A stretch of 64,000 nt of DNA from CATQHS01 sp963422655 (GTDB lineage: Bacteria; Actinomycetota; Acidimicrobiia; Acidimicrobiales; Aldehydirespiratoraceae): NCBI GenBank assembly GCA_963422655.1, contig OY730440.1:372001-436000 (forward strand), written 5' to 3'. The notes under the pieces are model-generated. The model was given only the letters and a program-made list of their open reading frames with translations, was not told the origin of the DNA and ran no database searches. How positions within the stretch are numbered: position 1 is the first letter of the stretch; each line of letters begins with the position of its first letter. Shown here piece after piece: positions 1 through 9,092 of the stretch. The translations under genes and the position numbers were made by a program.

Positions 1-1269
1 AGTGGCCTCGGGTTCGGTCACTCCCACTTCGGTGCCGGCCAATCTGGAGGTGAACCCCATCACGAAGTGATACATCACCTCGTCGGCATCGAGGATCGAT
101 ATCGGCGGCAGCACCCCGAAGGCGTCAGCGGTCAGCAAGACGATGGTGCTGGGATGAGATCCCTGGGCCCGGAGGGCGACGTTGGGGTTGCATTCCAGCG
201 GGTAGGCGAACCGGGTGTTCTCGGTAATCGAGCCGTCGGTGAGATCGAGTTCTTGAGGGTCGGTGGCAGCCAGGCTTCGATCGGGCCGAGGCGGGACGTT
301 CTCGATGAGCGTCCCTCGCATCGACAGGGCTGCGGCGATCACCGGCTCGGCCCGCTTGTCGAGGTCGATGAGCTTGGCGTAGCACCCGGCCTCGAGGTTG
401 AAGACCCCTCGGTCGGTCCAGGTGTGTTCGTCGTCGCCGATCAACTCGCGATCGGGGTCGGCCGACAGGGTGGTCTTGCCCGTTCCCGACAGCCCGAACA
501 AAATCGCGCTATCACCGCCGGGGTCCATGTTGGCGGCGCAGTGCATGGAGAGGTGGCCCTTGTTGGGCTCCACGAAGTTCATGATGGTGAACATCGTCTT
601 CTTGTTGACGCCACAGTAGTCGGCCCGGCCCAGTACCAGGGTCAACCGGCGCTCGAGATCGACAATCACGGCTCGGTCCGACCGGGTCCCGTCCCGGGCC
701 GGGTCGCATACGAACGACGGGACGTTGAGCAACGTCCAACCCGTTTCGTTCCAGTCCATCTCGGGGCTCACCCCGGCCGGGAACATGATGTTGCAGAAGT
801 AGGCATGGGTGGCGTACTCCCCCACGAACCGATAGGGCTCGGCGAATTCGGGGTCCCAGCCGCAGAAGAGGTCACTGACATACAGCCGGGCCCTCTTCCG
901 ACCGAGGTGGCCCACGACCTCGGCGACCAGAGCGTCGAAACGGTCCGGCGGGAATGGCGAGAAGCCCTCCCTCCACCACACCGAGCCAGTCACCGAGACT
1001 CGGTCGACACAGAACGTGTCGGCCACGGGCCGGCCCGTGCAGGAGGGGTCGGTGTAGAACACCAAAGGACCGTTCGTCCCCAGAGCAGTCGCATAGGCTT
1101 TGGGCTCGTCGTCGGGGCCGTGGGACCGGATTCGGCCCCGGTCACCGGTGATCGCGGCCATGAACAACTCGTCTTGGGACAGGCCGTAACCGATGTCAGC
1201 GGTTCGCAGACCCAGAGAGGATTCCAGTTGAGCCGCGACCATGGCCGAGGGATTGGTGATAACGGTCAT
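1..1269 (-). CDS. pckA: Phosphoenolpyruvate carboxykinase (ATP), 3'-truncated by window edge
   Basis: Converts oxaloacetate and ATP to phosphoenolpyruvate, ADP and CO2, the first committed step of gluconeogenesis in the cytosol. About 423 residues are visible; the C-terminus lies beyond base 1. The kinase-1a P-loop GLSGTGKTT sits near residues 258-268, followed by the metal-binding GDDEHTW and then GCYAKLIDL, all diagnostic of the ATP-dependent family. An open GFTSRLAGTE segment lies near the edge. The usual N-terminal substrate loop TGRSPKDKF is replaced by TGRPVADTF; the TGR arginine is kept. The ATG at 1269 follows a GGAG six bases upstream. The family identity is firm; the loop variant is only noted. 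Confidence 0.95.
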   Translation of the reverse strand, partial: MTVITNPSAMVAAQLESSLGLRTADIGYGLSQDELFMAAITGDRGRIRSHGPDDEPKAYATALGTNGPLVFYTDPSCTGRPVADTFCVDRVSVTGSVWWREGFSPFPPDRFDALVAEVVGHLGRKRARLYVSDLFCGWDPEFAEPYRFVGEYATHAYFCNIMFPAGVSPEMDWNETGWTLLNVPSFVCDPARDGTRSDRAVIVDLERRLTLVLGRADYCGVNKKTMFTIMNFVEPNKGHLSMHCAANMDPGGDSAILFGLSGTGKTTLSADPDRELIGDDEHTWTDRGVFNLEAGCYAKLIDLDKRAEPVIAAALSMRGTLIENVPPRPDRSLAATDPQELDLTDGSITENTRFAYPLECNPNVALRAQGSHPSTIVLLTADAFGVLPPISILDADEVMYHFVMGFTSRLAGTEVGVTEPEAT

Positions 1270-1397
1270 GACGGCTCCGACCTCGTTGTCGTGTCCGGCT
1301 TTGTCGCGAAATGGCGGAGTGACCCGCTCAAGAGCGACGAGAGCTTAGTCCCGGCAGTCGGCGGCGTCGCGTCCAACCGGGCGACCCCCGCCAGCCA

Positions 1398-1790
1398 TCA
1401 CAACCCGACCGTATCCACGATCATGGCCCTGATGCCCAGACCCATCAGGAACAACCCGGTCCCTGCGTACAGCAGGTGGAGCCGGTGACGGAGCTGATGA
1501 CGGTAGCCGTAGGCGATGGCCACCACCACCAGAGCCGAGAACCCGTAGACGGCGTGCAGGTCGGGAGCTTGGCGATCTTCGCGGGCGATCAGCCATGTTC
1601 CCAGACCGGCCTGTACGAACACCGTGAGCTGGGCCGCGGCCGTAGTCGGCCACAAGGCCCGGCATTGCCATCGGGGTCGCCATCGGACCCCCAGAGCCCA
1701 TACGCCGACGGTTCCGTTGGCCAGCACCACCAGCCACGAGAACCAGTTGTGAGTCTGGCCTGCGACCGAGCCCAGAACCGACCCGGTCAC
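1398..1790 (-). CDS. Small four-helix membrane protein
   Basis: A 130-residue hydrophobic protein with about four membrane segments and a conserved-looking HNWFSW start to the first helix. I do not recognise the family. The GTG start overlaps the stop of the PIG-L deacetylase gene (GTGA), so translation is probably coupled. It is the last gene of a three-gene overlapping run with that deacetylase and an acyl-CoA racemase. A longer antisense-frame ORF across the same bases is Arg-rich and is treated as a shadow. Function unknown. Confidence 0.75.
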   Translation of the reverse strand: MTGSVLGSVAGQTHNWFSWLVVLANGTVGVWALGVRWRPRWQCRALWPTTAAAQLTVFVQAGLGTWLIAREDRQAPDLHAVYGFSALVVVAIAYGYRHQLRHRLHLLYAGTGLFLMGLGIRAMIVDTVGL

Positions 1791-2695
1791 GCAAATGCCT
1801 CAGGGCCCGCCAGTACAGCGAAGAGATCGGACCCGGTCGCCGAGCCCGGCATTGCCCCTCGACGGCGGAACCACTCGGTGCCGAAGACCGTGGCGAAGGC
1901 TCCCATCGGCAGACTCAGAAAGAACGAGCTCTCGGGAACCTGGGAGGCGTGGGCGGCCAGGGCGGATCGTTTCTCGACCACCACCGAACTCACGTCCACC
2001 CGGTGAGTGATAGTGGCTGCATCCACCCCCAGACGGCCTTCGCCGACCTCGGACCGCAGTTCGGCCAGATCGGATTCGTCCATCCCGCCGTCGGGGCCCG
2101 GATCGGCCATCATGGCCATCACCTCGGCGGCGACGACTTTGAAGTGGTCTCGGTCGACCGTGGCCTCGTAGACGAGGCCGACCCCGGCCATTTCCGCCGC
2201 CCGCACCCCGACTCGGTGAACCTGGATGTGGTCGGGATGGCCGTAGGTGCCCCAATCGTCGTAGCAGGTCAACAGGTCGGCCCGCTCCTCGACCAAGATG
2301 GCTGACAACCGGGCGGCGGCCCCGTCCAGGTCGGCCTGCCAGAAGCAGTCGGGATCGTCGTTGCCGGGCTCGCCTTCCATACCGGAATCGACGTAACCGA
2401 GCATTTCCACCCGGTGCACTCCCAGTATCTGAGCCGCGGCTCGCAACTCGGCCTCGCGAACCGCGGCCAGGTCGGGGACTGATCCGCCCTCGAACGCCCC
2501 AGACGGGTCGGCCCGGCCCGGCGAGAAGGATCGGTCGGGTCCGAGCGAATCGGATGCGAGCGGCTGGCCTCGGGCGCCGTCGGTGGCACACACCACCACC
2601 ACTCGATGCCCGGCCCGAGAAGCCAGCGCCATGGTGCCACCGGTGGAAAGGACTTCGTCGTCGGGATGGGCGTGAAAGAATACCGCAGTGGCCAT
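1787..2695 (-). CDS. PIG-L (LmbE-like) zinc deacetylase
   Basis: A 302-residue zinc-dependent N-deacetylase of the PIG-L/LmbE family, which acts on GlcNAc-type conjugates such as mycothiol precursors. HAHPDDE at residues 8-14 supplies the Asp/Asp/His metal and base residues. A second metal motif, YGHPDH, appears in the middle of the protein. The chosen start is the ATG at 2695, which overlaps the racemase stop by one base (TGATG) and begins directly with the family N-terminus; the reading frame extends far upstream but that part is antisense to the racemase. A clearer Mca paralogue lies at 32.8-33.7 kb, so this copy could be MshB-like or have another substrate. The substrate is not assigned. 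Confidence 0.88.
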   Translation of the reverse strand: MATAVFFHAHPDDEVLSTGGTMALASRAGHRVVVVCATDGARGQPLASDSLGPDRSFSPGRADPSGAFEGGSVPDLAAVREAELRAAAQILGVHRVEMLGYVDSGMEGEPGNDDPDCFWQADLDGAAARLSAILVEERADLLTCYDDWGTYGHPDHIQVHRVGVRAAEMAGVGLVYEATVDRDHFKVVAAEVMAMMADPGPDGGMDESDLAELRSEVGEGRLGVDAATITHRVDVSSVVVEKRSALAAHASQVPESSFFLSLPMGAFATVFGTEWFRRRGAMPGSATGSDLFAVLAGPEAFA

Positions 2696-3837
2696 CAGGC
2701 TACTGCCCCCGACGCTCGCAGGGACGCGACAGCGGCTCTGTCCAGCCCGATCTCGGCCAGTACCTCGTCGGTGTGCTGGCCCGGATGAGGAGGTGGCCCC
2801 TGGATCGACGAGTCGGTACGGCTGAACCGGGGGGCCGGACGGGGCTGGACCACACCAGCCACCTCGATGAAGGTTCCCCGAGCTCGGTTGTGGGGGTGAT
2901 CCGCAGCGTCGGCGGGCGACAGCACCGGAGCGAAGCAGGTGTCGCTGCCTTCGAGAATCTCGCACCACTCGTCGAGAGTCTTGGTCGCCACCACCGCGGC
3001 CAGTTTCGCTTTCAGTTCGGGCCAGCGGTCGCGCCGGTTCTGGTCGTCCCATTCGGGCCCGTCCAACCCCAGCCGCTCCCGGAGCTCGGCATAGAACCGG
3101 CGTTCGATCGCGGCCAGGGAGATGTAACGGCCATCGCTGGTCTCGTAAACGTCGTAGTAGGGGGCACCAGTGTCGAGCATGTTGGTGCCCCGCTCGTCGG
3201 TCCACAGGCCCATGGCCCTCAGTCCGTAAACGAAGGCCATGAGCGAAGCGGCGCCGTCGACCATGGCCGCGTCCACCACCTGCCCATGTCCCGACGAGCG
3301 GGCCTCCAGCACGGCGCAAACGATGCCGAAGGCAAGATACATGCCTCCGCCCCCGAAGTCGCCGATCAGGTTCAATGGTGGTACCGGAGCCTGGCCCTCG
3401 CGCCCGATGGCGCCCAACGCTCCAGCCAGGGAGATGTAGTTGAGATCATGGCCGGCCGCGAGGGCGTAGGGGCCCTCTTGGCCCCAGCCTGTCACACGGC
3501 CGTATACCAGTCGGGGGTTACGGGCCAGGCAGGGGTCGGGGCCGATTCCGAGCCGCTCGGCCACCCCGGGCCGGAACCCCTCCAGCAGGGCGTCGGCCCC
3601 CTCCACCAGACGCAGCACGGTGTCGACGCCATCGGTCGACTTGAGGTCGATACCAACCGAACGTCGGCCCCGGTTCAACACGTCGAGGGAGGGCGGGCCG
3701 GGGTTGCCGGTCCGCACGGTCGAAGCCCGGTCCACCCGAATCACCGTCGCCCCCATATCGGCCAGCATCATGGCGCAGAACGGCCCCGGGCCGATGCCGG
3801 CAATCTCCACTACTCGAACGCCTGCCAGTGGCCCCAT
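2695..3837 (-). CDS. Alpha-methylacyl-CoA racemase (CaiB/BaiF family)
   Basis: A 380-residue class III CoA-transferase-fold enzyme predicted to epimerise 2-methylacyl-CoA thioesters during breakdown of branched or sterol side chains. The features separating racemases from CoA transferases are present: His130-Asp131 in GHDLNY, Asp160 in IGDFGGGG, and a glutamate in the AIERRFY segment. These match the His/Asp/Glu catalytic set known from the mycobacterial MCR enzyme. The ATG at 3837 was chosen because AAGGAG lies just upstream; earlier in-frame starts give a charged extension. It heads the overlapping racemase, deacetylase and membrane-protein run and is divergent from the MFS gene, so the 75 bp between them should hold both promoters. 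Confidence 0.9.
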   Translation of the reverse strand: MGPLAGVRVVEIAGIGPGPFCAMMLADMGATVIRVDRASTVRTGNPGPPSLDVLNRGRRSVGIDLKSTDGVDTVLRLVEGADALLEGFRPGVAERLGIGPDPCLARNPRLVYGRVTGWGQEGPYALAAGHDLNYISLAGALGAIGREGQAPVPPLNLIGDFGGGGMYLAFGIVCAVLEARSSGHGQVVDAAMVDGAASLMAFVYGLRAMGLWTDERGTNMLDTGAPYYDVYETSDGRYISLAAIERRFYAELRERLGLDGPEWDDQNRRDRWPELKAKLAAVVATKTLDEWCEILEGSDTCFAPVLSPADAADHPHNRARGTFIEVAGVVQPRPAPRFSRTDSSIQGPPPHPGQHTDEVLAEIGLDRAAVASLRASGAVA

Positions 3838-3912
3838 GTCACTCCTTCTCTTCTTCTCTTCGGGACTGTTTCCCCGCATCTACGCGATCTTCGTACCGGG
3901 CATACTCAACCG

Positions 3913-5193
3913 GTGACGATAGACACCACCGTGGCGGCCGCCACCGGCCAGGCTCGCCACCAGCGCCGGGTCCAGCAGGTGCTACTGACCGCGATAGTCC
4001 CGGCCGCGGCGGCCATGACAGCCAGCTTTTCGGCCGCGGCCGTGCTGGCCGAGGATCTGACCGGCAGCAAGAAGCTGGCCGGGTTGGCGGCTGGGGCCTT
4101 CTCGGTCGGCTCCATGATCGCTACCTTGCCCCTGGCCCGCTACATGGCTCGGCGGGGCCGACGCCGGGGCTTGGTGGCCGGCTGGTCGATCGGGACGGCG
4201 GGGGCAACCCTGGCCTTGGCCGCGGCGGTGGTCGAGCTGTACCCCTTGCTGCTCGTGGGTATCATCGCCGTCGGAACCGGTAACGCCACCAACCTGGCCA
4301 CCCGCTACGCTGCCGCCGACTTGGCCCTGCCCCAGCGTCGAGCTCGGGCCATCGGCATGCTGGTGTGGGGATCGACTTTCGGCGCTGTACTCGGCCCCAG
4401 CATCGCATTGGGGCCGGCGGGTACGGTGGCCGAGTCGATGGGACTACCCGAGCTGGCCGGCCCCTACCTGCTGGGATCCATCCTCTTCGTCACCGGTCTG
4501 GTCATCACCCATCTGTGGTTGCGCCCCGACCCGCTCGAAGTGCTGGGCGCCATCGATGACACCCGGACGGCCCGAACCCCGATCCTCACCGTTCTGGGCC
4601 GTGTCGCCGGCCGTCCGGCACCGGCACTGGCTGCCCTGGCCATGCTGGTGGGCCACACGGTGATGGTGGGGATCATGACCATGACCCCATTGCACATGAA
4701 GGACGGCAACCACGAACTCCAAGTGATCGGTTTCGTGATCTCTTTGCACTTGGTGGGAATGTACGCCTTTTCACCGGTGGTGGGCGGGCTGGTCGACCGG
4801 GTCGGGTCCTACCCCATGATCGCAGCCGGAGGCCTAGCCCTGTTCGCGGGGGCCGAACTGGCCTCCCGCACCGACGCTGCCGACAGCCTGGGCGTTTTCA
4901 CCGGCCTGTCCCTCATTGGTCTGGGCTGGAGTTTCGGCCTGATCGCGGGTAGCTCACTGCTCACCAACTCGTTCCCGGCCGAGCAGCGGGTCGAGGTTCA
5001 AGGCACGGCCGACTTCTTGATGGCAGCCGGAGGGGCCGCGTCCGGACTCTCATCCGGGGTCGTGTTCGGCTGGACCGGCTACCACGCTCTCAGCCACTGG
5101 GCCGGGGTGGGGTCCCTGGTGCTGGTAGCGGCCGCCGGAGCTGCTTTCGTCGCGGCCCGGCCCCGCCGGTCGGGTACGGTCCGGTCGGCATGA
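3913..5193 (+). CDS. MFS permease
   Basis: A 426-residue major facilitator superfamily transporter with about twelve hydrophobic segments. A basic MARRGRRRG loop after helix 2 matches the MFS signature loop, and a second RxG-type loop lies after helix 8 (VDRVGSYP). GTG at 3913 was picked because the frame upstream is antisense to the racemase and low-complexity; MTIDTTVAAATGQ then leads into helix 1. Transcribed away from the racemase operon and convergent with thiQ, with 10 bp between stops. The substrate cannot be read from sequence. Confidence 0.88.
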   Translation: MTIDTTVAAATGQARHQRRVQQVLLTAIVPAAAAMTASFSAAAVLAEDLTGSKKLAGLAAGAFSVGSMIATLPLARYMARRGRRRGLVAGWSIGTAGATLALAAAVVELYPLLLVGIIAVGTGNATNLATRYAAADLALPQRRARAIGMLVWGSTFGAVLGPSIALGPAGTVAESMGLPELAGPYLLGSILFVTGLVITHLWLRPDPLEVLGAIDDTRTARTPILTVLGRVAGRPAPALAALAMLVGHTVMVGIMTMTPLHMKDGNHELQVIGFVISLHLVGMYAFSPVVGGLVDRVGSYPMIAAGGLALFAGAELASRTDAADSLGVFTGLSLIGLGWSFGLIAGSSLLTNSFPAEQRVEVQGTADFLMAAGGAASGLSSGVVFGWTGYHALSHWAGVGSLVLVAAAGAAFVAARPRRSGTVRSA

Positions 5194-5203
5194 CGCCCCT
5201 CGC

Positions 5204-6262
5204 TCAGGCCGACCCGTCCGGTTGACCCGAGTCGACGGCAACCACCTTGGCCGGATCGATGGCATAGGTGAGACGCTCACCCCGGCAAGCCCGACTTTGG
5301 TCGAGCACCACCAATTCGACCCGGCCCGGATCGGTGTGGACCCGTAACTCGTAACGATCACCTCGGAACCGGACGTCATCCACCACCACCTCGACTACCG
5401 AGACCCGATCGCCGGACCCGGCCCGCCGGAAGGCATCGGCTCGCACCAGTACCCGACCTTGCTCGGTTCCCAGCCGCCCCCCCCACCGGACCGCTCCAGC
5501 CGGGCCCACCGTCACCACGTTGGCATGACCCAGAAACCGGGCCACGTCCGATCGTCGAGGCTGGTGCCAGACCTCGGGAGGCGTCCCGATCACCGCCACC
5601 CGACCGGCCAGCATCACCGCCACCCGGTCGGCAACGGCAAAGGCCTCGCTGTGGTCGTGGGTTACGTGCAGCACGGTGACACCCACCTGCTGCAAGATTC
5701 GCCGCAGCTCATCGGCCAGTTCGTCGCGGTGCTGTCGATCCAGCGAACCCAACGGCTCGTCCAGCATCAGCAGCCGGGGCTGGGGAGCCAGGGCTCGAGC
5801 CAGCGCCACCCGCTGAGCCTCTCCTCCCGACAGTGTGGCTATGGCCCGGGGCCCGTAGCCGGCCAGCCCCACCAACTCCAGTAGCTCGTTCACCCGGGCC
5901 CGCCGGACCGGGAGCGAGACACCCTGCATCCGCAGGCCGAAAGCTACGTTGGCGGCCACGTCACGATGGGTGAACAAGGCATGATCCTGGAACATCAACC
6001 CGAAGTCCCGGCGGTGCACCGGTACCTCGGCCAGATCGGTCCCATCCCAGGTGATCCGACCTCGATCCAAGGTTTGGAGACCGGCCACGGCCCGCAAGAG
6101 CGTGCTCTTGCCGCATCCGCTCGGTCCGAGGATGGCCACCACCTCACCCGATTCGAGGGCGAGATCGAAATCCGACAGTGCGGTCACCTCCCCGAACGAC
6201 ACCTCGACGCCGACAATTTCGAGTACCGGCCCGAGTACCGGCCCGATCCCGGATCCCGCCAT
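5204..6262 (-). CDS. thiQ: Thiamine ABC transporter ATPase
   Basis: A 352-residue ABC ATPase that powers import by the adjoining permease. It has Walker A GPSGCGKST, signature LSGGEAQRVALARAL, Walker B LLMLDEP and a switch histidine in HVTHDHSEA. The last 100 or so residues look like a regulatory beta domain of the TOBE kind. The ATG at 6262 overlaps the thiP stop by one base. Assignment to thiamine rather than iron or spermidine rests on the upstream TPP riboswitch and the ThiB-like binding protein. The N-terminus carries a tandem 12-bp duplication (6221-6244) giving GPVLGPVL. Confidence 0.88.
   Translation of the reverse strand: MAGSGIGPVLGPVLEIVGVEVSFGEVTALSDFDLALESGEVVAILGPSGCGKSTLLRAVAGLQTLDRGRITWDGTDLAEVPVHRRDFGLMFQDHALFTHRDVAANVAFGLRMQGVSLPVRRARVNELLELVGLAGYGPRAIATLSGGEAQRVALARALAPQPRLLMLDEPLGSLDRQHRDELADELRRILQQVGVTVLHVTHDHSEAFAVADRVAVMLAGRVAVIGTPPEVWHQPRRSDVARFLGHANVVTVGPAGAVRWGGRLGTEQGRVLVRADAFRRAGSGDRVSVVEVVVDDVRFRGDRYELRVHTDPGRVELVVLDQSRACRGERLTYAIDPAKVVAVDSGQPDGSA
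6221..6244 (-). repeat. 12-bp tandem duplication in thiQ start region
   Basis: Two exact copies of GAGTACCGGCCC (as written on the plus strand) lie back to back and stay in frame, encoding the GPVL GPVL repeat before the ABC core of ThiQ. Confidence 0.9.
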
Positions 6263-7926
6263 CAGAACGCCCCTTTGCGAGAATCGCCGAGCAGGTCCAC
6301 GGCGAAGGCAACGACGGCAGTGAGCGCCATCAACACCACAGCCAGAGCCATGGCCTGACCCCGCAGGACAGCGCCTGGCGTACCCAGCAACCGGAACAGG
6401 GCCAAGGGTGCGGTCAGTGTCTCGGCTCGGCGGGGGATGAACGAAGTAGCTCCGAACTCCCCCATCGACACCGCGAAGGCGAAGGCGGCTCCAACCGCCA
6501 AGCCCCGTCCGGCCACCCGGAGATCGATCTCTCTACGGACTCGGGCCGGTGGGGCCCCGAGAACGGCTGCCGCCTCTCGAGAATGGGGGTTGACGGCCCT
6601 CAACATGGGCACGACAGTCCGCACCACGAAAGGCACGCCCACCACGGCATGGGCGATGGGCACGATGACGATCGAGGTCCGTATGTCCAAGGGGGGACTA
6701 TCCAGGACCAGCAGGATCCCCAGCCCGACGGTGACGGCCGAGACGCCCAGAGGCAGGGTCGACCCCACATCGACGAGGCGGACCGGCCCGGACCGATCTC
6801 CTGCCGCCATGAGGGCGGCCGCGCCGCCCACGGCGACGGCGACGGCGGTGGCGGCCGCCGCGAACATCAAGGAGTTGCCCAGCGCGGCCACGGCCGTGCC
6901 GGGCAGAAGGTCGACCCGGTCGAGCAGCGCCGCGTAATTGCGCAGCGAGTACCCCGATCCGCCCGAGCTCTCACCGGTCGAAAACGACCGCTCCACCAAG
7001 ACGGTGCAGGGCAGGCCCAGAAGCAGACCCATGACGGCCAGGTTGGCGGCCAGTCCGAGCCCGCACCGGCGGGCGGCGCCGACACCGTGAACGGGTTCGG
7101 GACTGGACCGCCTGCGCTCCAAAGCATTGGACAGCGCCACCAGACCGATTACCACCACCAGTTGCACCACGGCCAGAGCCGCGGCCGTGGCCAGATCGAG
7201 GCGGACGACGGCGTAGCGGTAGATCTCGGTCTCCACTGTGGCCCGAGCCGGGCCGCCGAGGATGAGCACCACCCCGAAGGACGTGAACGAGAACAGGAAC
7301 ACGATGGCCGCCGCCGCCGCAATGGCTGGAGCCAGTCGGGGCAGGGTCACCGCGGCGAAGACCCGAGGCTTCGAAGCCCCCAGCACCCGAGCTTGGTCCT
7401 CCATGCGGGCGTCCAGACCGGCCCAGTGGGCCCCCACAACCCGCACCACAACCGCATAGTTGAAGAAGACGTGAGCGATCAGGATGGCCCATGCGGTGTG
7501 GTGGAGTCGCAGGTCGCCGTCGGTGAGACCGAAGCGATCGAACACACCCTCGAATGCGGTGGCCACCACCACCGTGGGCAGCACGAAGGGAATCGTGACC
7601 ATGGCCCGGACCAGTCTCTGGCCCCGAAAACTCAGCCGGGCCACTGCGCCGGCCCCGGGCAGGGCCACCGCCACGGTGAGAGCGGTCGAGACTGCGGCCT
7701 GCCAGAGGCTGAACCACAGCACGGAGCGAAATGCCGGTGACGCGAACAGGTCGATGATCGGGTCCACCCCGGTCGAACCGAGGCCCTCGACGATCACCCC
7801 GGCCACGGGCCAGACGAAGAACAGGGCGAAGAACGTGACTACGACCACTGCGGCGAGCCGGGCCGACCATCGGGCCGGGCTCCAGCTCCGGGCGGTCGAG
7901 CTCAGCGCAGGACGATCTCGACCCAC
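6262..7926 (-). CDS. thiP: Thiamine ABC transporter permease (fused two-domain)
   Basis: About 554 residues with two tandem binding-protein-dependent transport domains, each of some six helices. Each domain carries the EAA-type loop: GASKPRVFAAVTLPRLAPA in the first half and GAPPARVRREIDLRVAGR in the second. A fused duplicated permease is the normal architecture of the ThiP/FbpB family. The start is uncertain: GTG at 7926 overlaps the thiB 3' end by 25 bp, and GTG at 7848 would begin inside helix 1; I chose the longer form. It lies between thiB and thiQ in one operon. Confidence 0.85.
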   Translation of the reverse strand: MGRDRPALSSTARSWSPARWSARLAAVVVVTFFALFFVWPVAGVIVEGLGSTGVDPIIDLFASPAFRSVLWFSLWQAAVSTALTVAVALPGAGAVARLSFRGQRLVRAMVTIPFVLPTVVVATAFEGVFDRFGLTDGDLRLHHTAWAILIAHVFFNYAVVVRVVGAHWAGLDARMEDQARVLGASKPRVFAAVTLPRLAPAIAAAAAIVFLFSFTSFGVVLILGGPARATVETEIYRYAVVRLDLATAAALAVVQLVVVIGLVALSNALERRRSSPEPVHGVGAARRCGLGLAANLAVMGLLLGLPCTVLVERSFSTGESSGGSGYSLRNYAALLDRVDLLPGTAVAALGNSLMFAAAATAVAVAVGGAAALMAAGDRSGPVRLVDVGSTLPLGVSAVTVGLGILLVLDSPPLDIRTSIVIVPIAHAVVGVPFVVRTVVPMLRAVNPHSREAAAVLGAPPARVRREIDLRVAGRGLAVGAAFAFAVSMGEFGATSFIPRRAETLTAPLALFRLLGTPGAVLRGQAMALAVVLMALTAVVAFAVDLLGDSRKGAF

Positions 7927-8960
7927 CGATCGGTCCACTGGTCGCGATGGGCCTCGACCTCGGCCGGGTCGATCATGAGCGGATCGGAGACCCGGGTGGC
8001 GTGAGCCGTGAACACCTCGGGGAGAGTGGCCGAGGAAATTACGGGAAACACGAACATGTTCAAGGGCACGTCGTTTTGGAAGGTGGGGGTGAGCATGAAG
8101 TCGATGAGAGCTCGGGCCCCGGCCGGGTTGGCCGCACCGGCCAGCACCCCGGCAAACTCGATCTGTCGGTAGCAGCCGGCCGTCACCACCCCGGTCGGGG
8201 GTGTGTCTACGGGGGGGTCGGAGAAGAGCACCTCGGCTGTCGGGCTCGACGCGTAGGAGACGACGACAGAACGGTCGCCGCCCCCGGCCGCGAACTGGCC
8301 ATAGTAGGCGTCCTGCCACCCGGTGGTGACGGCCACACCGTTGTCGCGCAGACCGGCCCAGTAGTCCTCCCACTCATCGCCGTAATGGGCGATGGTGGCC
8401 AGCAGGAAAGCCAGTCCGGGTGAAGAGGTCTCCGGGCTCTGGACCACGAGTTGGTCGGCAAAGACTGGATCCAGCAGGTCGTCGAGCGTGGCCGGCGGTG
8501 CCCCGTCAACCGCGTCTATCCAGTAGTTGAGACACACGTCGCCAAAATTGATAGGCGTCACCCGGTGTTCGGGGTCGAGCTGGAACCGGTCCGGCACGTC
8601 GGCCAGCCTCGGCGACCGGTACGGCTCGAACAGGCCGGCGTCGAGGCCCCGTTGCAGGAAGGTGTTGTCGATCCCGAAGAGCACGTCACCCAGAGGTGCG
8701 GACGCGGTCAGGATCGCTTCGGCCACCAACCGACCGGCATCGCCGACGGCCAGTTGCTCCACCTTTATACCGGTTCGAGCGGTAAAGACGTCCAGCGTCT
8801 CCGGTGAGAGGTTGAACGAATCGTGGGTCAGCAACGTGACCGTCGTCGCCTCCATGGACGACGGGCCGTCCGAACCGCAGGCAGTGGCCGCGGTCACCGC
8901 CACGGTCAGGACCGCGACGGCAAGGAGTCTGAATCGACGTAGCAGGGCATTTCTGCGCAT
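7902..8960 (-). CDS. thiB: Thiamine-binding lipoprotein
   Basis: A 352-residue periplasmic/extracellular solute-binding protein of the ThiB/SfuA family. A basic N-terminus and hydrophobic stretch end in a lipobox-like AATAC at about residue 28, so it is probably lipid-anchored. LLTHDSFNLS, ARTGIKVEQL, LGDVLFGIDNTFL and NFGDVCLNYW match the ThiB subfamily. The ATG at 8960 is eight bases after GGAGG, and that Shine-Dalgarno sequence is part of the TPP riboswitch directly upstream. First gene of thiB-thiP-thiQ. Confidence 0.92.
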   Translation of the reverse strand: MRRNALLRRFRLLAVAVLTVAVTAATACGSDGPSSMEATTVTLLTHDSFNLSPETLDVFTARTGIKVEQLAVGDAGRLVAEAILTASAPLGDVLFGIDNTFLQRGLDAGLFEPYRSPRLADVPDRFQLDPEHRVTPINFGDVCLNYWIDAVDGAPPATLDDLLDPVFADQLVVQSPETSSPGLAFLLATIAHYGDEWEDYWAGLRDNGVAVTTGWQDAYYGQFAAGGGDRSVVVSYASSPTAEVLFSDPPVDTPPTGVVTAGCYRQIEFAGVLAGAANPAGARALIDFMLTPTFQNDVPLNMFVFPVISSATLPEVFTAHATRVSDPLMIDPAEVEAHRDQWTDRWVEIVLR

Positions 8961-8962
8961 GT

Positions 8963-9052
8963 GCTTCCTCCGCTGGCATTACCCAGATCAGGTTGTCGGG
9001 TCGACACCGCCGCAAGGCGTGGGTGCCCTCTCAGCCCGGCTGCCCCGAGCTC
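8963..9052 (-). promoter_or_regulatory. TPP riboswitch (THI box)
   Basis: Reading the minus strand, the conserved pieces are in order: GCT-CGGGG, a CAGC/GCTG stem running into CTGAGAGGG, then CACCC, and further on ACCTGATCTGGGTAATGCC, CAGCGGAGGAAGC. CTGAGA and CTGATCTGG-AATGCCAGCG are the signature thiamine-pyrophosphate-binding strings. A short closing helix pairs GCT (9048-9050) with AGC (8963-8965). The thiB Shine-Dalgarno GGAGG falls inside the 3' aptamer strand, so ligand binding should hide it and block translation. This fixes the substrate of the ABC operon as thiamine or a precursor. Confidence 0.95.
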
Positions 9053-9080
9053 CCCGGCATTTCGGTAAGAGCCCAGTGTA

Positions 9081-9086
9081 TATCTT
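9081..9086 (+). promoter_or_regulatory. Likely -10 box, leaderless start of glycosyltransferase gene
   Basis: TATCTT lies exactly six bases before the ATG at 9093, the spacing at which transcription would begin on the start codon. No Shine-Dalgarno sequence is visible. It is divergent from the TPP-riboswitch operon. Confidence 0.5.
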
Positions 9087-9092
9087 GTACCG

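Noticed and set aside
6178..7740. Long plus-strand ORF opposite thiQ/thiP
   Set aside because: Gln/His/Gly-rich shadow of the thiamine permease; no family resemblance.
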